Below, in pieces: positions 38,849-50,084 of a DNA stretch of 64,000 bases; the stretch's first letter is position 1, and each line of letters opens with the position of its first letter. The stretch is taken from NCBI RefSeq assembly GCF_005671395.1, contig NZ_CP040428.1, positions 62,001 to 126,000 on the forward strand. Direction: 5' to 3'. Below the pieces are notes generated by a model that worked only from the letters and a program-made list of their open reading frames with translations, did not search any database and was not told where the DNA came from. The translations under genes were made by a program, and so were the position numbers. The stretch comes from Jejubacter calystegiae. GTDB taxonomy: Bacteria; Pseudomonadota; Gammaproteobacteria; Enterobacterales; Enterobacteriaceae.

Positions 38849-41800
38849 GATGCCTCCTGCCCGGAAAAGAGCGCATCCAGCCCCGCCACCAGCGCCGGAT
38901 CAGGCCGGGTAGTGAAGATGCCCTGCTGTGAATTGCCCGGCTCAACGCCGCGCAGAAACAGATAGATGACGCCGCCAAAATGACGTTCATAATCATAATC
39001 CGCCAGCCGATGGCGCAGATAACGGTGCAACGCCAGGCTGTAGAGCTGATATTGCAGATCGTAGCGGTGTTCGCACATTGCCTTTTCCATCGCCTCGCGG
39101 GTATAAGCTTCGCTGCCTTCCCCCAGCCAGTTCGATTTATAGTCCAGCAGGTAATAGCGCCCACGCCAGCGGAATACCAGGTCGATAAACCCCTTCAGCA
39201 TGCCGCGAATCTGCTGGAACTGCAGTTCCGGGCAGCGCGCCGACAGCGGATCGTAGCGGTGGGCCAGCGCATCCAGCTTATCAGGCGTCAGAGCCGCGCT
39301 AATCGGCAGGTAAAATTCCAGCTCCACCTGACGCTCACGGGCAGAAAGCTGATTCAGACTGACGCCGTCATCACCGAGCGGCACGGCCAGAATCTGTTCC
39401 AGCCACGGAGCCAGTACCGGCTGCCACGCTTCGTCGTAGCCGCCGAGCTGTAACTGCTCACCAAGCCAGTCCGGATCCACCGGTTGGGTAAAATCCAGCT
39501 GTTCGAACAGGCCATGCAGGAAGGTTCCCGGCGAAGCGCCTCGCGGGAAGTGATGGGGAGTAAGTAATGGCTCACTGCTCTGTTCCGCGCTGCCTGAAGC
39601 ATCCACATCCAGGCGCGGCATCAGATCCTGAGCGATGCCGCCGCCGTGGCGGGTCAGCCCGGAATAGCTGGTCACCCGCCAGGGTTCACGCCTGGCACGA
39701 GTGGCCTCTCTTGCCGCCAGTTCGCGCGCAGCGGGGGCGTTCGGCTGCCATGGCCGTTCATCGTCCATCGCCAGCTCCCGAAGCTGAATATCGTCGCTGC
39801 ACAGATTTTCCAGCGCCTGGCGCAGCCCCGCTGCGTCGCAGGGAGTAGCGCGCTGAATCAACCAGCCGATAGCGCTAAGGTGCAGGTCGGAATCGCCTTT
39901 CTTCGTTCTGCCCCGCAGATAGAGCGGCGCGATACCGATGCTACAGTGCCAGATGGCGCGGGTCAGGGCCACATAGAGCAGGCGCAGATCCTCCGCCAGC
40001 CGCTCCTCTTCCGCCAGTTCCAGCCCCTGTTTATCGTCGCTCAGATCCAGCAGCGTCTGGAAGCTGTCGCGATCGTGCCACAGCGCCTGTTTCTGGGGGC
40101 GGAACGAGGCGATAAAGGGCAGCCAGACCAGGGAATATTCCAGCCCTTTCGATTTGTGGATGGTGACAATCTGCACCAGATGGCGATCGCTCTCCAGCCG
40201 GAGCTGCTGGCTGGCGGCATTGTTATCCGGGGCTTCGATATGCTGCGCCAGCCAGCGCACCAGGGCATGTTCGCTGTCGAGGCGGGCTGAGGCTTCCTGC
40301 AACAGTTCACTCAGGTGCAGCAGATCGGTCAGGCGCCGCTCGCCGCCGGGGGAAGCCAGCAGGTTTTCCGCCAGCCCGCGCTTAGCCATCATGGCGCGAA
40401 TCATCGGCATCACCCCGCGTCGTAACCAGAGCTGGCGATATTCATCAAACTCTTCCACCAGCCGGTCCCAGGCCCGTTCGTCCTGGTTCATGGCATCGAT
40501 GGCGGCGGCATCCAGCCCCAGGATACTGGTCGCCATGGCGCTGCGCAGTGCGCTCTCCTGGCCCGGTGCCAGCACCGCCTGCAACAGCCAGTGTAGTTCG
40601 CGCGCTTCGGGGGTGACGAACACGCTGTCGCGGTTTGAAAGATAGACCGAAGGAATATTCAGCGCCGCCAGCGCCTCCCGGACAATAGCCGCCTCGTTGC
40701 GGCTACGTACCAGCACGGTAATATCCTGGGCTTCAACCGGGCGCGAGCGCTCCCCGCGCCACAGCAGCGCGTCACCATTTTGCCCTGCCGTTAGCCAGTC
40801 GCGAATCTGGATCGCACACTGGCGGGCCATTGTCTGTTGGTAATCACTTACTCCACAGCCATCGCCAGGCTGGAGCCAGACCGACATGGCCGGGCTCACC
40901 TCGCCATTCAGGGTAAAGCGCATTTGCCCATTGGGCGGCGCCGCATTGACCGGCTGAAACGGAATCTGACGAAACAGAAAGGCGTTTTCCTGGTGGGCGA
41001 ACAGGCGGTTGACGCTTTCGACCATTCCCGGCGACGAGCGCCAGTTGGTGTCCAGCGTATAGTGGGCGCTCACCTCGGAGCGGGCGCGCATATAGGTAAA
41101 AATATCCGCGCCGCGAAAGGCATAGATAGCCTGCTTGGGATCGCCTATCAGCAGCAGTCCGGTTTCCTGCTGCCCAAGCCAGATGCGGCGGAAGATACGA
41201 TACTGCTGGGGGTCGGTATCCTGAAATTCATCGATCATCGCCACCGGAAAGCGGCGACGGATGGCTTCCGCCAGCGCATCTCCCCCCGGCTGGCTCAGGG
41301 CGGCATCCAGCCGACTCAACATATCGTCAAAGCCCAGCTCGCCCCGCCGCTGCTTTTCACGCGCCACGGTCTGGCGAATCTCCGCCAGCGCCCGGGCAAT
41401 CACCAGATCGCGCAGACCCGGCGGCTCATCCAGTAGCGCCTCGATGGCGCTAAACAGCGGATGACGCGGCGGCTCGCCCTTTTTGGTCTTTTCATCAAGA
41501 AAGCGCTGGCTGAATTTTTCCAGCGCTTCCGGCAATTGATAGCCGTGGGTTGGCTCGTCGGCCCACTCCCCCACCCCCTCAAGCCAGCGCGGCAGGTTAC
41601 GGCTGCTGAAACTGCGCTTATCCACGCCGGAATCGCCAATAAGCGCCGCCAGCCCGGGGGCCGCTTCCCGCCACTGCGCTTTTACCGCGTCGATACGCGC
41701 CAGATTGCGCTGATGACGCTGTTCCAGGGTCTCATCCTCCTGGGGCGGACGTTTCAACTGCGGCGCCTCGCCCTGCAGCCAGCTGTCGATATCGTGCAAC

Positions 41801-42381
41801 AGCGCCAGCGGGCCGGACCACTGCACGCTAATCGCCTGGGCCACAGGCCTGGATAGCGGATAGCAGTGGCGGCGCCAGAAATCGGCGCACGCCTGCTGAC
41901 GCAGCACGCTCTCATCTTCCAGTAGCTGTTGTTCAAACAGCATACCGGACTCGAAAGCATTCAGGCTAAGCATGCGCTGGCAGAAACCGTGGATGGTAAA
42001 AACCGAGGCTTCATCCATCTGACGCTCAGCAAAGCGCAAAATATCGGCGGCCCGGGCAGGTTCGGGGATCTCCGCCAGCAGACGGCTTAGCAGGGGATCG
42101 TCGCTTTCCCCACGCACGCAGGCGATACGCAGGTCGTGAATACGGGCGCGAATACGGCCCCGCAGTTCGGCGGTGGCCGCTTCGGTGAAGGTCACTACCA
42201 GCAGCTCTTCCACGCCGAGCGGCCTGGGAAAGGCAGCTTCCCCTCCCAGGCCGAGCAACAGGCGCAGATAGAGCGCCGCAATGGTGTAGGTTTTACCGGT
42301 GCCCGCCGAAGCCTCGATCAGCCGCTCACCCGTGAGCGGCAACCGTAGGGGATCAAGGGGCTGCGCGGCGATATCGGTCAT
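38845..42381 (-). CDS. recB: RecBCD subunit RecB (3'-5' helicase and nuclease)
   Basis: 1178 residues (E. coli 1180). SF1A helicase with Walker [15 protein letters not shown] near residue 25, [14 protein letters not shown], and [10 protein letters not shown]. The C-terminal nuclease domain (from about 930) has the catalytic D-x-K in [11 protein letters not shown], so degradation and RecA loading functions look intact. Starts within the ptrA stop (ATGA) and ends within the recD start, so ptrA-recB-recD translation is coupled. Confidence 0.97.
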   Translation of the reverse strand: MTDIAAQPLDPLRLPLTGERLIEASAGTGKTYTIAALYLRLLLGLGGEAAFPRPLGVEELLVVTFTEAATAELRGRIRARIHDLRIACVRGESDDPLLSRLLAEIPEPARAADILRFAERQMDEASVFTIHGFCQRMLSLNAFESGMLFEQQLLEDESVLRQQACADFWRRHCYPLSRPVAQAISVQWSGPLALLHDIDSWLQGEAPQLKRPPQEDETLEQRHQRNLARIDAVKAQWREAAPGLAALIGDSGVDKRSFSSRNLPRWLEGVGEWADEPTHGYQLPEALEKFSQRFLDEKTKKGEPPRHPLFSAIEALLDEPPGLRDLVIARALAEIRQTVAREKQRRGELGFDDMLSRLDAALSQPGGDALAEAIRRRFPVAMIDEFQDTDPQQYRIFRRIWLGQQETGLLLIGDPKQAIYAFRGADIFTYMRARSEVSAHYTLDTNWRSSPGMVESVNRLFAHQENAFLFRQIPFQPVNAAPPNGQMRFTLNGEVSPAMSVWLQPGDGCGVSDYQQTMARQCAIQIRDWLTAGQNGDALLWRGERSRPVEAQDITVLVRSRNEAAIVREALAALNIPSVYLSNRDSVFVTPEARELHWLLQAVLAPGQESALRSAMATSILGLDAAAIDAMNQDERAWDRLVEEFDEYRQLWLRRGVMPMIRAMMAKRGLAENLLASPGGERRLTDLLHLSELLQEASARLDSEHALVRWLAQHIEAPDNNAASQQLRLESDRHLVQIVTIHKSKGLEYSLVWLPFIASFRPQKQALWHDRDSFQTLLDLSDDKQGLELAEEERLAEDLRLLYVALTRAIWHCSIGIAPLYLRGRTKKGDSDLHLSAIGWLIQRATPCDAAGLRQALENLCSDDIQLRELAMDDERPWQPNAPAARELAAREATRARREPWRVTSYSGLTRHGGGIAQDLMPRLDVDASGSAEQSSEPLLTPHHFPRGASPGTFLHGLFEQLDFTQPVDPDWLGEQLQLGGYDEAWQPVLAPWLEQILAVPLGDDGVSLNQLSARERQVELEFYLPISAALTPDKLDALAHRYDPLSARCPELQFQQIRGMLKGFIDLVFRWRGRYYLLDYKSNWLGEGSEAYTREAMEKAMCEHRYDLQYQLYSLALHRYLRHRLADYDYERHFGGVIYLFLRGVEPGNSQQGIFTTRPDPALVAGLDALFSGQEAS

Positions 42382-45269
42382 GGTTTATCACTTACCAACG
42401 GAAAGGTTTTTTGCAACTTGTGGATATCCGATTCACGCTCCCAGCCTTCAGGACTGGCGTAGTCCGCTTTGCCCTGCGAACCGGCAATCTGCGACAGCAG
42501 TGCTACGCCGCTGTGCTCCATCACCGCCTGGCGGTAAAAGTCGGCCAGCTGTTGTGGCGTGAGCTTACGGATTTCGTCCACCACTTTGCGGCGCGAGTCG
42601 AAATTCATATTGCCGCGGTCAAAGTCCTTGCTCAGGCGTGTCGCCTCTTCATTCAGCGTCTGGGGCGCCTGCATAAACTGGTTGATCACGCCCTGCTTAA
42701 TCTGTGCGAACTCGGCGGGCGGCATCTTACGCAGTCGCTGCTCCACCCCCTGGAAGAAAGCGCCGTAACGCTGCCACAGGGCCGCAGGCTGGCGATCGCT
42801 GCTTTGCAGCAGGAAGCCGATGCCCCACTGACGCCCCACCGACATCGGGAAGGCAAACACCGCATAGCCCAGTTGCTCATTGGTACGCAACTGATTATAG
42901 AACCAGGGCTGGATAATCTGCGCCAGCATGCTGCTCATGGCGCCGCTGGTCTCTTCACTGTAGCCCGTCGGCACAAACAGGGCCGCCAGCGCCGAGTCAG
43001 TGCTGCTGCCCGCCTTCTCAATCAGTATGCGGCGGGCTTTATCCACTAGCACGTCCCGGGAGCGACACCATTCGCTGCCCTGAGTGCCCAATTGCTCGCG
43101 CAGCTGCTTCCCAAGCTCAGCAGCCTTCTGAGGCGCCATATTGCCCAGCACCAGCAGCTCTGGTAACGCGTTGCGCCGCAGGTTGTCGCGATAGCTTAAT
43201 ACATCCTTCAGGGTAATCTCCGGCAGTTGTGCCCGACGGTCGGCACGCTGAAAATAAGGTACCTGCGACAGCATCTGAACTGGCATAATCGCCTGTTCAT
43301 AGGCTTTGCCCTTCTCGGCGGAATCCAGCATCCGGGTGTACCAGGACTTAGCCTGCTCCAGTTGCTCCTGAGTCGGGATATAGCTGAAGTAGCCCTTCAT
43401 CAATTCGCTCAGTAGCTGAGGCAAACGCTGGGTATAACCGTTGGCGTTGACCATCAGCCCGCTGTTGGCGTTGGTCGAAAAAGAGATACCGCCCACTGCC
43501 GCCTGGCCTGCCAGTTCGTCGAGCGCCAGCCCTGCCAGATAATCATTCAGAGCAAACAGCACCTGATTTTTGGCGCTGTCCATTGCCTGCGGGTTACGCA
43601 GCACCAGCGTCAGATCGGCCCGGGGTTCATCAGCGAAATTCGCGCTGGGCATATAGAGCACCCGCAATCCCGGATCCTGCACCAGCAGTTCAGGGTGTGG
43701 GTACTTTTTCTCTGGCTTAATCAGCGTGAAGTCATCCGGAATGTAGGGATTGAGCGCGGGCAGATTCAGACTGATTTTCTGCCCCTCGTCGCGCCATGTA
43801 TTCAGGGTCTGCGGCGTGATCTTATCGACCTGGTAAGGCGCATTCACGAAGTAGGCCGTCTTGTTGTGCGGTTCATCAGGGCTGATATACCAGACCCGGG
43901 CGTTTTGCGGCGTCATCATCGCCAGACGGGCTTTAATAGCCTTAGGGTCGTAGCGGTCGGCGATATTAGAGGCATCCAGCACGTGCGCCATCGGTACCCG
44001 CAGCATGGTATCCGCCAGCCACTCTACGTAGTCCATATCCCGGGTCAGCGTGGGATAGCGGAAGTCGAGATCCAGCACGTGGGCCAGTTCGTCGAAGTAG
44101 CGTTTATCCACCCCCTTTTCCCGCAGTAGCTTAAGATAGCTAAAGATAGCCGCTACGACTTTGTCACGCTGAGCCAGACCTTTATCCGTCAGCGATACCG
44201 AGATGGCGAATACCCCGCCGTTGCCGCTCACCATAGGATCGGAGCTGGCATTCACCCCTTCGGCCAGCCCCTGCTTCTGCAGCCAGTCAGAGAGCGTGTC
44301 GGCGCTACGGTTACCAATCAGATAACCGATCAGCTCATCGCTTTTGCTGCGGAACTGCGCGCTGTTGTTATCGATACGGAATTCGACGCGCAGCAGTTTA
44401 CGCGGTAGCGCAGGCACATAGTGAATAATCAACCCTTTCTGGGCATCGGTAACGACGGGAACATCAATTTCCGGCTTCTGAACGTGGCGATTTTCCACTC
44501 GCCCATAAGTCTCGGCGGCAATCGAGGCCAGTTCCGGCAGCGGCTTATTGCCGTAAATGACCGCCTTCATCAGATTGGCGGAGTACCAGCGATCCCGGAA
44601 GGACACCAGCGCATCCTGGAGCTTACTGCCGGGTTTATCGCTCAGCGTTTCCAGGTTACCGCCGGAAAAGCGGGAGCCCGGGTGTGCCGGGTTAATGGTT
44701 TCGGCACTGACCTGCGCCATACGCATTCCGTCACGGGAGCGGGCCAGGGTCAGCTCGGCATTGACGGCATTACGTTCACGCTGGGCATATTCCGGTGAAA
44801 GCAGCGGTTCGGCAATGGCGTCCGCCAGCCTGTCCACCGCTGGCGCCAGCGCATCGTTTTCCACCTCCAGGTAGAAAGCGGTGCGATAAGGCGCGGTACT
44901 GGCATTATGGCTGCCGCCGTGCATTTTCAGGAATTCGGAAAGACCGTCCGGGCTGGGGTACTTTTTCGACCCCATCAGGATCATATGTTCCAGATAGTGA
45001 GCCAGCCCCTGATGCTCATCAGGATCCTGAAGCGACCCTACCGGCACTACCAGCGCTGACAGCGACTTCACCGCTTTGGGATCGGACACCAGCAGCACTT
45101 CCATACCATTATTAAGGCGAACGGCCTGGTACTGACGGGGGTCTTTCTCGCTTTTACGGACAGTCTCCTTTAGAGGTTGCCAGCCCGTGTCTGCCTGACT
45201 CAGTGGTGCCCACAGGGCAATGAAAACAAACAAGAAATAGGTGGTAAACCAGGTGCTGCATTTAGGCAT
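42378..45269 (-). CDS. ptrA: Protease III (pitrilysin)
   Basis: Periplasmic zinc endopeptidase of the insulinase (M16) family that degrades small peptides. It has 963 residues (E. coli 962). The signal peptide ends near FIALWAPLSQA. The inverted zinc motif is HYLEH, with the third ligand glutamate downstream in RNAVNAEL. The remaining M16 domains follow the family. It sits between recC and recB as in E. coli, with no known role in recombination. 125 bp upstream region before it, after recC. Confidence 0.96.
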   Translation of the reverse strand: MPKCSTWFTTYFLFVFIALWAPLSQADTGWQPLKETVRKSEKDPRQYQAVRLNNGMEVLLVSDPKAVKSLSALVVPVGSLQDPDEHQGLAHYLEHMILMGSKKYPSPDGLSEFLKMHGGSHNASTAPYRTAFYLEVENDALAPAVDRLADAIAEPLLSPEYAQRERNAVNAELTLARSRDGMRMAQVSAETINPAHPGSRFSGGNLETLSDKPGSKLQDALVSFRDRWYSANLMKAVIYGNKPLPELASIAAETYGRVENRHVQKPEIDVPVVTDAQKGLIIHYVPALPRKLLRVEFRIDNNSAQFRSKSDELIGYLIGNRSADTLSDWLQKQGLAEGVNASSDPMVSGNGGVFAISVSLTDKGLAQRDKVVAAIFSYLKLLREKGVDKRYFDELAHVLDLDFRYPTLTRDMDYVEWLADTMLRVPMAHVLDASNIADRYDPKAIKARLAMMTPQNARVWYISPDEPHNKTAYFVNAPYQVDKITPQTLNTWRDEGQKISLNLPALNPYIPDDFTLIKPEKKYPHPELLVQDPGLRVLYMPSANFADEPRADLTLVLRNPQAMDSAKNQVLFALNDYLAGLALDELAGQAAVGGISFSTNANSGLMVNANGYTQRLPQLLSELMKGYFSYIPTQEQLEQAKSWYTRMLDSAEKGKAYEQAIMPVQMLSQVPYFQRADRRAQLPEITLKDVLSYRDNLRRNALPELLVLGNMAPQKAAELGKQLREQLGTQGSEWCRSRDVLVDKARRILIEKAGSSTDSALAALFVPTGYSEETSGAMSSMLAQIIQPWFYNQLRTNEQLGYAVFAFPMSVGRQWGIGFLLQSSDRQPAALWQRYGAFFQGVEQRLRKMPPAEFAQIKQGVINQFMQAPQTLNEEATRLSKDFDRGNMNFDSRRKVVDEIRKLTPQQLADFYRQAVMEHSGVALLSQIAGSQGKADYASPEGWERESDIHKLQKTFPLVSDKP

Positions 45270-45394
45270 TCACGAACCTCACTATCTAACCTCCTGATAT
45301 ATCATCACGAACGGCTTCCGGCTTTGATGATTGTTATACCCTTACGGCGAGCGCATCATAAAGCAACTCGCCATGGTGAGCAATTTTTATACAA

Positions 45395-48300
45395 TCACGC
45401 ATCGCGATGATAGCGAAATAGCGGTAGCAGCCAGCGCTGCGCTTCACCGATTATCGCATCATAGTACGCATTATCCAGCGTGCGCCACAGCCGCTGTAGC
45501 CAGATATCCTGACCTTCTCCCTGCACAACCTGGTTCCCTTCCCAGGCCTGCTGCAGTTTGGTGCGCGCCTTGCGCTGCGTTTCTTCATCCCACAGAATAA
45601 TATCCTGATGCGAATCGTAACAGGCTTTCAGCCAGGCACCGCCGCTGGCAGGCAGCAGAATAAGCGGCTGCGACAGCCCCTGCTGATAACCCGCCACCAG
45701 TTCACGCAATAGCTCGCGGGCCTGTTCTGGCTCCAGCGCCGGGAAGCGCCACTGGCTATCATTACGACCGTACAGACGACTTTCCCCGCAGCCAGAGCTG
45801 GAGCACCACACCAGATGCTCCAGCCAGAGCTGCATACCGTGCCCTACCTGAAGCTGGGAAGGCCGCCAGCGCAGCAGGCCGTCCGGCTGAGTGTCCGGCA
45901 GCCAGCCGGTCAGATGCACGTCGCCAAGCATCAAATCAATCTCCTGGCTCTCTCCCGGCTGACGCTCTTCCACCACCCGCTGTGCCAGCGGTTGCATCTC
46001 CTCCAACTGGTTTTCCCACCATATATCGCCAAAGGCGCCGTAAGGTAGCTCACCCGCGGCCCGATAACGGCGGTAGAGGCGCTGGGGATCTTCCTGACGC
46101 ACAAGGGTATTCAGCAATTGCTGATTAACCCGAAAACGCTCCAGGGCATCCAGGGTAAAGGGTTCAGCATCTGGCAGCTCGGTCTCCTCGACGGCGAAAC
46201 TGACTCTCAGACGCATCTGAAAGAAAGCCCGTACCGGATGGCGCCAGAAACGCTGGAGCTGTTCGAAGGAAAGTGCGGTCAGCGGCTGTTCGGCAATCGG
46301 CTGGATAAAATCGGCGTGCGCTTCACCCCGCTCGCTGGCCGCAGGCAACCATTCCCGGGCATAACTCTGACGTTCATCCCCCGGCAGATAGCTTTGGGCA
46401 TCAAAGGGCGTGCGCGGATGTTGCCAGCAGATATGCGCTTTCACCCGACGAGCGCTTTCGTCACTGTTACAGATTTCATCCCCCGGCAGATAGTGACTGT
46501 GAGAAATGTAGTTCACCAGCTCATCCACCAGCACCGAAGGGAAACGCTCGCTGTTATCCTGCACCGAGCGGCCAATGTAGCTGATATAAAGCTGCTGCTG
46601 GGCAGAGAGTAGCGCTTCCAGAAACAAATAACGGTCGTCGTCACGGCGGCTGCGATCGCCACGCACTGGTTTTTCGCTCATCAGATCGAAACCCAGGGGT
46701 GAAAGCGTGCGGGGATAAACGCCATCGTTCATACCCAGCAAGCAGACAACTTTAAAAGGGATGGAGCGCATTGGCATCAGGGTACAGAAGTTAACCGGTC
46801 CTGCCAGGAAGCGCTGACTGATACGCTCCTGATCGAGCCGCCGCGCCAGTTCGTCGCGCAACAGCGTCAGGGGCACGCTATCCTGGTAGTCGGCCTCTAT
46901 CCCCTGGCTAATCACCCCCTGCCACTGCTGTTCGATCAGCGCCAGCGCCGCTTCCGTCTCGGCATCCGCCTGGAAAAAAGCGTTCAGCATTTCCCGGCAG
47001 ACCGGTAGCCATTCGTTCAACGCCCGGGGTTGTGCCAGCTGATTGCGCCATTCGCTTAGTTGAGCCAGCAGATCCGCCAGGTGCCCGACCAGACCGGCAA
47101 TCAGCCCGCTGGATTCATCATAGGGCAGCAGCGACTGCCACTCACCGGCGCTACTCGACATGGCATAGCCCAGCAGCATGCGCGTGAGTCCGAAACGCCA
47201 GGTGTGCTGTCCGGTGGCCGGCAGCTCAAATTCCCGGACGTTATCGTCGTCCATCCCCCAGCGCACGCCGGATTCGCTGACCCACTGGCGCAGGTAGCGC
47301 AACCCCTCTTCATCAATAGCAAAGCGGGCAGCCAGCGCGGGCACCTCCAGCAGTGAGAGCACATCCTCAGAGGTAAAGCGACTATCCGGCAGAGCCAGTA
47401 ATGCCAGGAAGGCCTGAATAGCCGGGTGTGCCTCTCTGGCCCGTCGGTCAGAGATGGCGAAAGGCAGCCGTCGTTCTTCGCTGGCACTGCCAAATACCGC
47501 CTGGATAAAGGGACTGTAGCTGTCGATATCCGCCACCATCACGATAATGTCGCGGGGCGTCAGGGCAGGATCGGCTTCCATCATGGCCAGCAGGCGATCG
47601 TGCAGCACCTCGACTTCCCGCTGGGCGCTATGGCAAAGATGGACCGTAACGCTGCGATCCTGAGAATCGAGCAGCCGTTTATTATCGCTGCGCGCGTATT
47701 CCTGTTCATTCAGCCCCACGACCTCGTGATTTTCCAGAGTCAGCATATCGGCCTGTAGCCGGTGCAGCAGCGTATCTGGCGGCACGTCGGCAAAGGCGTC
47801 TATCTCCGCCGTCTGTTCCAGATCCGATAACAGGAAGCTGTAGTCACGCCCCAGCTTGCCCCAGGAGGCGAGCAGCGGGTTAGGCAGCATCTGTTCGCCA
47901 TCCTCGTTAAACAGCCCTGCCGCCTGGTCCGTGTCGCGAAACAGCGGCAGACTCTGCTGGCTGCCGTGAACCCGGCGGCGACGGCTCAACTGTCGGGCCA
48001 GGAAGGCGGGATCTTTAATATCGCCCCAGTAATAGCGACAGGGGTTAGTAAACAGCAGATGGACGTCGATATGGCGCCCCAGCGCCTGTAGCGCCTGGAG
48101 GTAAACCGGCGGCAGCGCCGAGATGCCACAGATGAAGATACGCGACGGCAACCCCGGCGGGCAGTTGTCACTCTCTTCAAGGGTGCGGATAAAGCGGCGA
48201 TAGAGATTAGCGCGATGCCAGGGCGCCTGACCCAGTTTCGCGGTCAGTTCTACCAGCCCGCGCCACAGCGGCGCCTGCCACCCCTGAACGGCGCTCAGTC

Positions 48301-48769
48301 CTTCCACCTGTTCGCCGCGCTCCCAGGTCAGCAACCACTCCGGGCGATAGACCAGATACTGGTCAAACAGATCCGCCACCCGGCTTGCCAACTGGAACAG
48401 CTTACGGCGGTCATTATCCTCAGCCAGATAGTGGCGCAGAGCTTCAAATTCCGGCTGCTCAAGCAGTGATGGCAGCAGGCTCATCAGCTTCCAGCTCATG
48501 GCGCTTTTACTGAAGGCGCTCTCCTCAGGAATGCCGGGCAGCACCTGCACAAACATCTGCCAGATAAAGCTGGAAGGCAGCGGAAAGTTGATATTGGCGG
48601 CAATACCAAAGCGTTCGGCAAGAGTCATTTGCAGCCACTGGGCCATACCGACGCTCTGCACCAGTACCACCTCGGACTCAAAGGGATCCGCCAGCGGCTG
48701 GCGCTCCACAATAAACTCCATGATCTCTTCCAGCACATCCAGCCGGTTAGAGTGGTAGACCCGTAGCAT
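45395..48769 (-). CDS. recC: RecBCD subunit RecC (Chi recognition)
   Basis: 1124 residues (E. coli 1122). Structurally an inactivated SF1 helicase that reads Chi in the 3' strand and splits the duplex. It starts MLRVYHSNRLDVLEEIMEFI, and conserved stretches include ESEVVLVQSVGMAQWLQM, CGISALPP, LPFAISDRRAREAHP and GMNDGVYPR. No canonical Walker motifs, as expected. Separate upstream gap of 30 bp to ppdC, filled by the palindromic repeat. Confidence 0.97.
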   Translation of the reverse strand: MLRVYHSNRLDVLEEIMEFIVERQPLADPFESEVVLVQSVGMAQWLQMTLAERFGIAANINFPLPSSFIWQMFVQVLPGIPEESAFSKSAMSWKLMSLLPSLLEQPEFEALRHYLAEDNDRRKLFQLASRVADLFDQYLVYRPEWLLTWERGEQVEGLSAVQGWQAPLWRGLVELTAKLGQAPWHRANLYRRFIRTLEESDNCPPGLPSRIFICGISALPPVYLQALQALGRHIDVHLLFTNPCRYYWGDIKDPAFLARQLSRRRRVHGSQQSLPLFRDTDQAAGLFNEDGEQMLPNPLLASWGKLGRDYSFLLSDLEQTAEIDAFADVPPDTLLHRLQADMLTLENHEVVGLNEQEYARSDNKRLLDSQDRSVTVHLCHSAQREVEVLHDRLLAMMEADPALTPRDIIVMVADIDSYSPFIQAVFGSASEERRLPFAISDRRAREAHPAIQAFLALLALPDSRFTSEDVLSLLEVPALAARFAIDEEGLRYLRQWVSESGVRWGMDDDNVREFELPATGQHTWRFGLTRMLLGYAMSSSAGEWQSLLPYDESSGLIAGLVGHLADLLAQLSEWRNQLAQPRALNEWLPVCREMLNAFFQADAETEAALALIEQQWQGVISQGIEADYQDSVPLTLLRDELARRLDQERISQRFLAGPVNFCTLMPMRSIPFKVVCLLGMNDGVYPRTLSPLGFDLMSEKPVRGDRSRRDDDRYLFLEALLSAQQQLYISYIGRSVQDNSERFPSVLVDELVNYISHSHYLPGDEICNSDESARRVKAHICWQHPRTPFDAQSYLPGDERQSYAREWLPAASERGEAHADFIQPIAEQPLTALSFEQLQRFWRHPVRAFFQMRLRVSFAVEETELPDAEPFTLDALERFRVNQQLLNTLVRQEDPQRLYRRYRAAGELPYGAFGDIWWENQLEEMQPLAQRVVEERQPGESQEIDLMLGDVHLTGWLPDTQPDGLLRWRPSQLQVGHGMQLWLEHLVWCSSSGCGESRLYGRNDSQWRFPALEPEQARELLRELVAGYQQGLSQPLILLPASGGAWLKACYDSHQDIILWDEETQRKARTKLQQAWEGNQVVQGEGQDIWLQRLWRTLDNAYYDAIIGEAQRWLLPLFRYHRDA

Positions 48770-48797
48770 AAAGACTCCTGCACAACTTCAAAATGTC

Positions 48798-48833
48798 CCT
48801 CACCCCTCTCCCCTAAGGGGAGAGGGGGAATTC
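48798..48833. repeat. Palindromic CCCCTCTCCCC/GGGGAGAGGGG repeat, copy 3
   Basis: CCCTCTCCCC-TAA-GGGGAGAGGG hairpin preceded by CCCTCA, lying across the ppdC 3' end. It supplies the ppdC stop codon and its last residues. Same family as 6003-6030 and 32523-32555. Confidence 0.75.
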
Positions 48834-49156
48834 AGGGCAGAACCGGTATTAAAACCCGGGCAGTGAAGGCGTGAAAGCCGCGTATTGCCGCCCGTAGCGC
48901 CGCTAATCATAACCCAGATGCTGACACATCCCTCTTTTATTGTCTCGCCTCTTATAACGCCAGGAACGGTGGATGCTGGCGCCTGAACCTCGAGCAGGCG
49001 TTCAGCTTCGCGCCAGCGTAGCAGCATCTGGTGCTGCTCGCGCAGACCCAGCATCAGCGAGCGCTGCCAGCCCAGCAGACCACTTAACGCCAGGCTAAAC
49101 AGCACCAGCGCCACCAGCGTTTCCACCAGACTAAAGCCGGAATTTCTTCGCGTCAT
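48800..49156 (-). CDS. ppdC: Prepilin-like protein PpdC with repeat-derived tail
   Basis: 118 residues (E. coli about 107). A type IV pilin-like N-terminus GFSLVETLVALVLFSLALSG contains the prepilin-peptidase site after G7 and the conserved glutamate at position +5. The family-like part ends near RLSRLHCP. The last 18 residues (GFNTGSALNSPSPLRGEG) and the stop are read from the palindromic repeat at 48798-48833, so the original stop was probably lost. Overlaps ygdB by ATGA. Likely a minor pseudopilin; the pathway in enterobacteria is poorly defined. Confidence 0.85.
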   Translation of the reverse strand: MTRRNSGFSLVETLVALVLFSLALSGLLGWQRSLMLGLREQHQMLLRWREAERLLEVQAPASTVPGVIRGETIKEGCVSIWVMISGATGGNTRLSRLHCPGFNTGSALNSPSPLRGEG

Positions 49157-49566
49157 GGCAGCTCACACCCCCCATCTGCCAGCGGACAGAAGTCGCTCCA
49201 GCCCCGGGGCTGCGCCCGTATCCGCTCCGCCGTTATCGTGCCCCACTGCCAGTAGCGCATCGTTTCTGTACTATCCAGGCCCATCAGAACGACTTCATCG
49301 CTGGCAGTGGTACGCAGGCAAGCCCTCCCCTGGTCCGGTGCCTCCCGGCACTGCCACGTGGGGGTCGGCGCCCAGGTTTGCCGCATTCCCCATGCCAGCG
49401 CCGAATGCGCCCTGCTGCTCATCTGAATGCGCTGAATTTCCAGCGCCAGAATGGGCTGGCGCAGCCGATGATGTAACCCCAGCCCCCGCAGCAGCAACGT
49501 GCCTAACGCCAGGGTCATCAGCACCATAAGCAGCGCCGAACCACGCTGGCGCCGCCTCCGGTTCAC
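49153..49566 (-). CDS. ygdB: YgdB, type II secretion/pilus-like minor protein
   Basis: 137 residues (E. coli 135) from a GTG start that overlaps the ppdB stop (GTGA). An N-terminal hydrophobic helix after RRRRQRGSALLMVLMTLALG resembles PilX/GspK-type minor pilins. The C-terminal RGWSDFCPLADGGCELP matches E. coli YgdB well; the middle is diverged. Part of ppdA-ppdB-ygdB-ppdC. Confidence 0.88.
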   Translation of the reverse strand: MNRRRRQRGSALLMVLMTLALGTLLLRGLGLHHRLRQPILALEIQRIQMSSRAHSALAWGMRQTWAPTPTWQCREAPDQGRACLRTTASDEVVLMGLDSTETMRYWQWGTITAERIRAQPRGWSDFCPLADGGCELP

Positions 49567-50084
49567 AGGTTAAACCCGCTGACGGCATAGCGGGCGACAA
49601 ACGGCTCCCCTGGACCGGCAGCCTGGCCGGTAATTTCCACCACCCACAGCGGCGCCAGCTCAGAGCGCACCACCCGGCGTACCTGAAAATCTACAATCTT
49701 CAGTCGGCCGGGTTCCGTCATTTTTTCCCAGTGACTTCCGGCGCAGTCGGCAGCGCCACTCAAGGTTTCCAGGGAATCATTCCGCAGGCGGAATCCCTGA
49801 ACGTCGCTACCCTGCCACTGTACCCGCAGACAACGCCCCTGCTCTGCCAGCCATAACCCAGGCCCCGAGCACTGACGCTGACAGTATCCCGCCCGCTGGA
49901 TAGCCTTGCCCAGGGTAAACGCCAGCCGCCAGAGATCCTCCTGCTGCCACTGGCGCTGCACTTCATTCAGCGTCGCCAGGTAGAGCCCGGGCAACACCCG
50001 GGCCACGCCCAACCCAATCAGGCTGGCCAGCGCCATGGCGATCAGAAGCTCCGGTAAGGTAAAACCTCGTGGCATCACCGACAT
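49563..50084 (-). CDS. ppdB: Prepilin-like protein PpdB
   Basis: 173 residues (E. coli 187). Processing site in MPRGFTLPELLIAMALASL, with cysteines RAGYCQRQCSGPG and the C-terminal ARYAVSGFNL as in E. coli. The ATG at 50084 is preferred since AGGAGG lies 5 nt upstream. About 14 residues shorter than E. coli in the central loop. It overlaps ppdA by 10 nt. Confidence 0.9.
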   Translation of the reverse strand: MSVMPRGFTLPELLIAMALASLIGLGVARVLPGLYLATLNEVQRQWQQEDLWRLAFTLGKAIQRAGYCQRQCSGPGLWLAEQGRCLRVQWQGSDVQGFRLRNDSLETLSGAADCAGSHWEKMTEPGRLKIVDFQVRRVVRSELAPLWVVEITGQAAGPGEPFVARYAVSGFNL

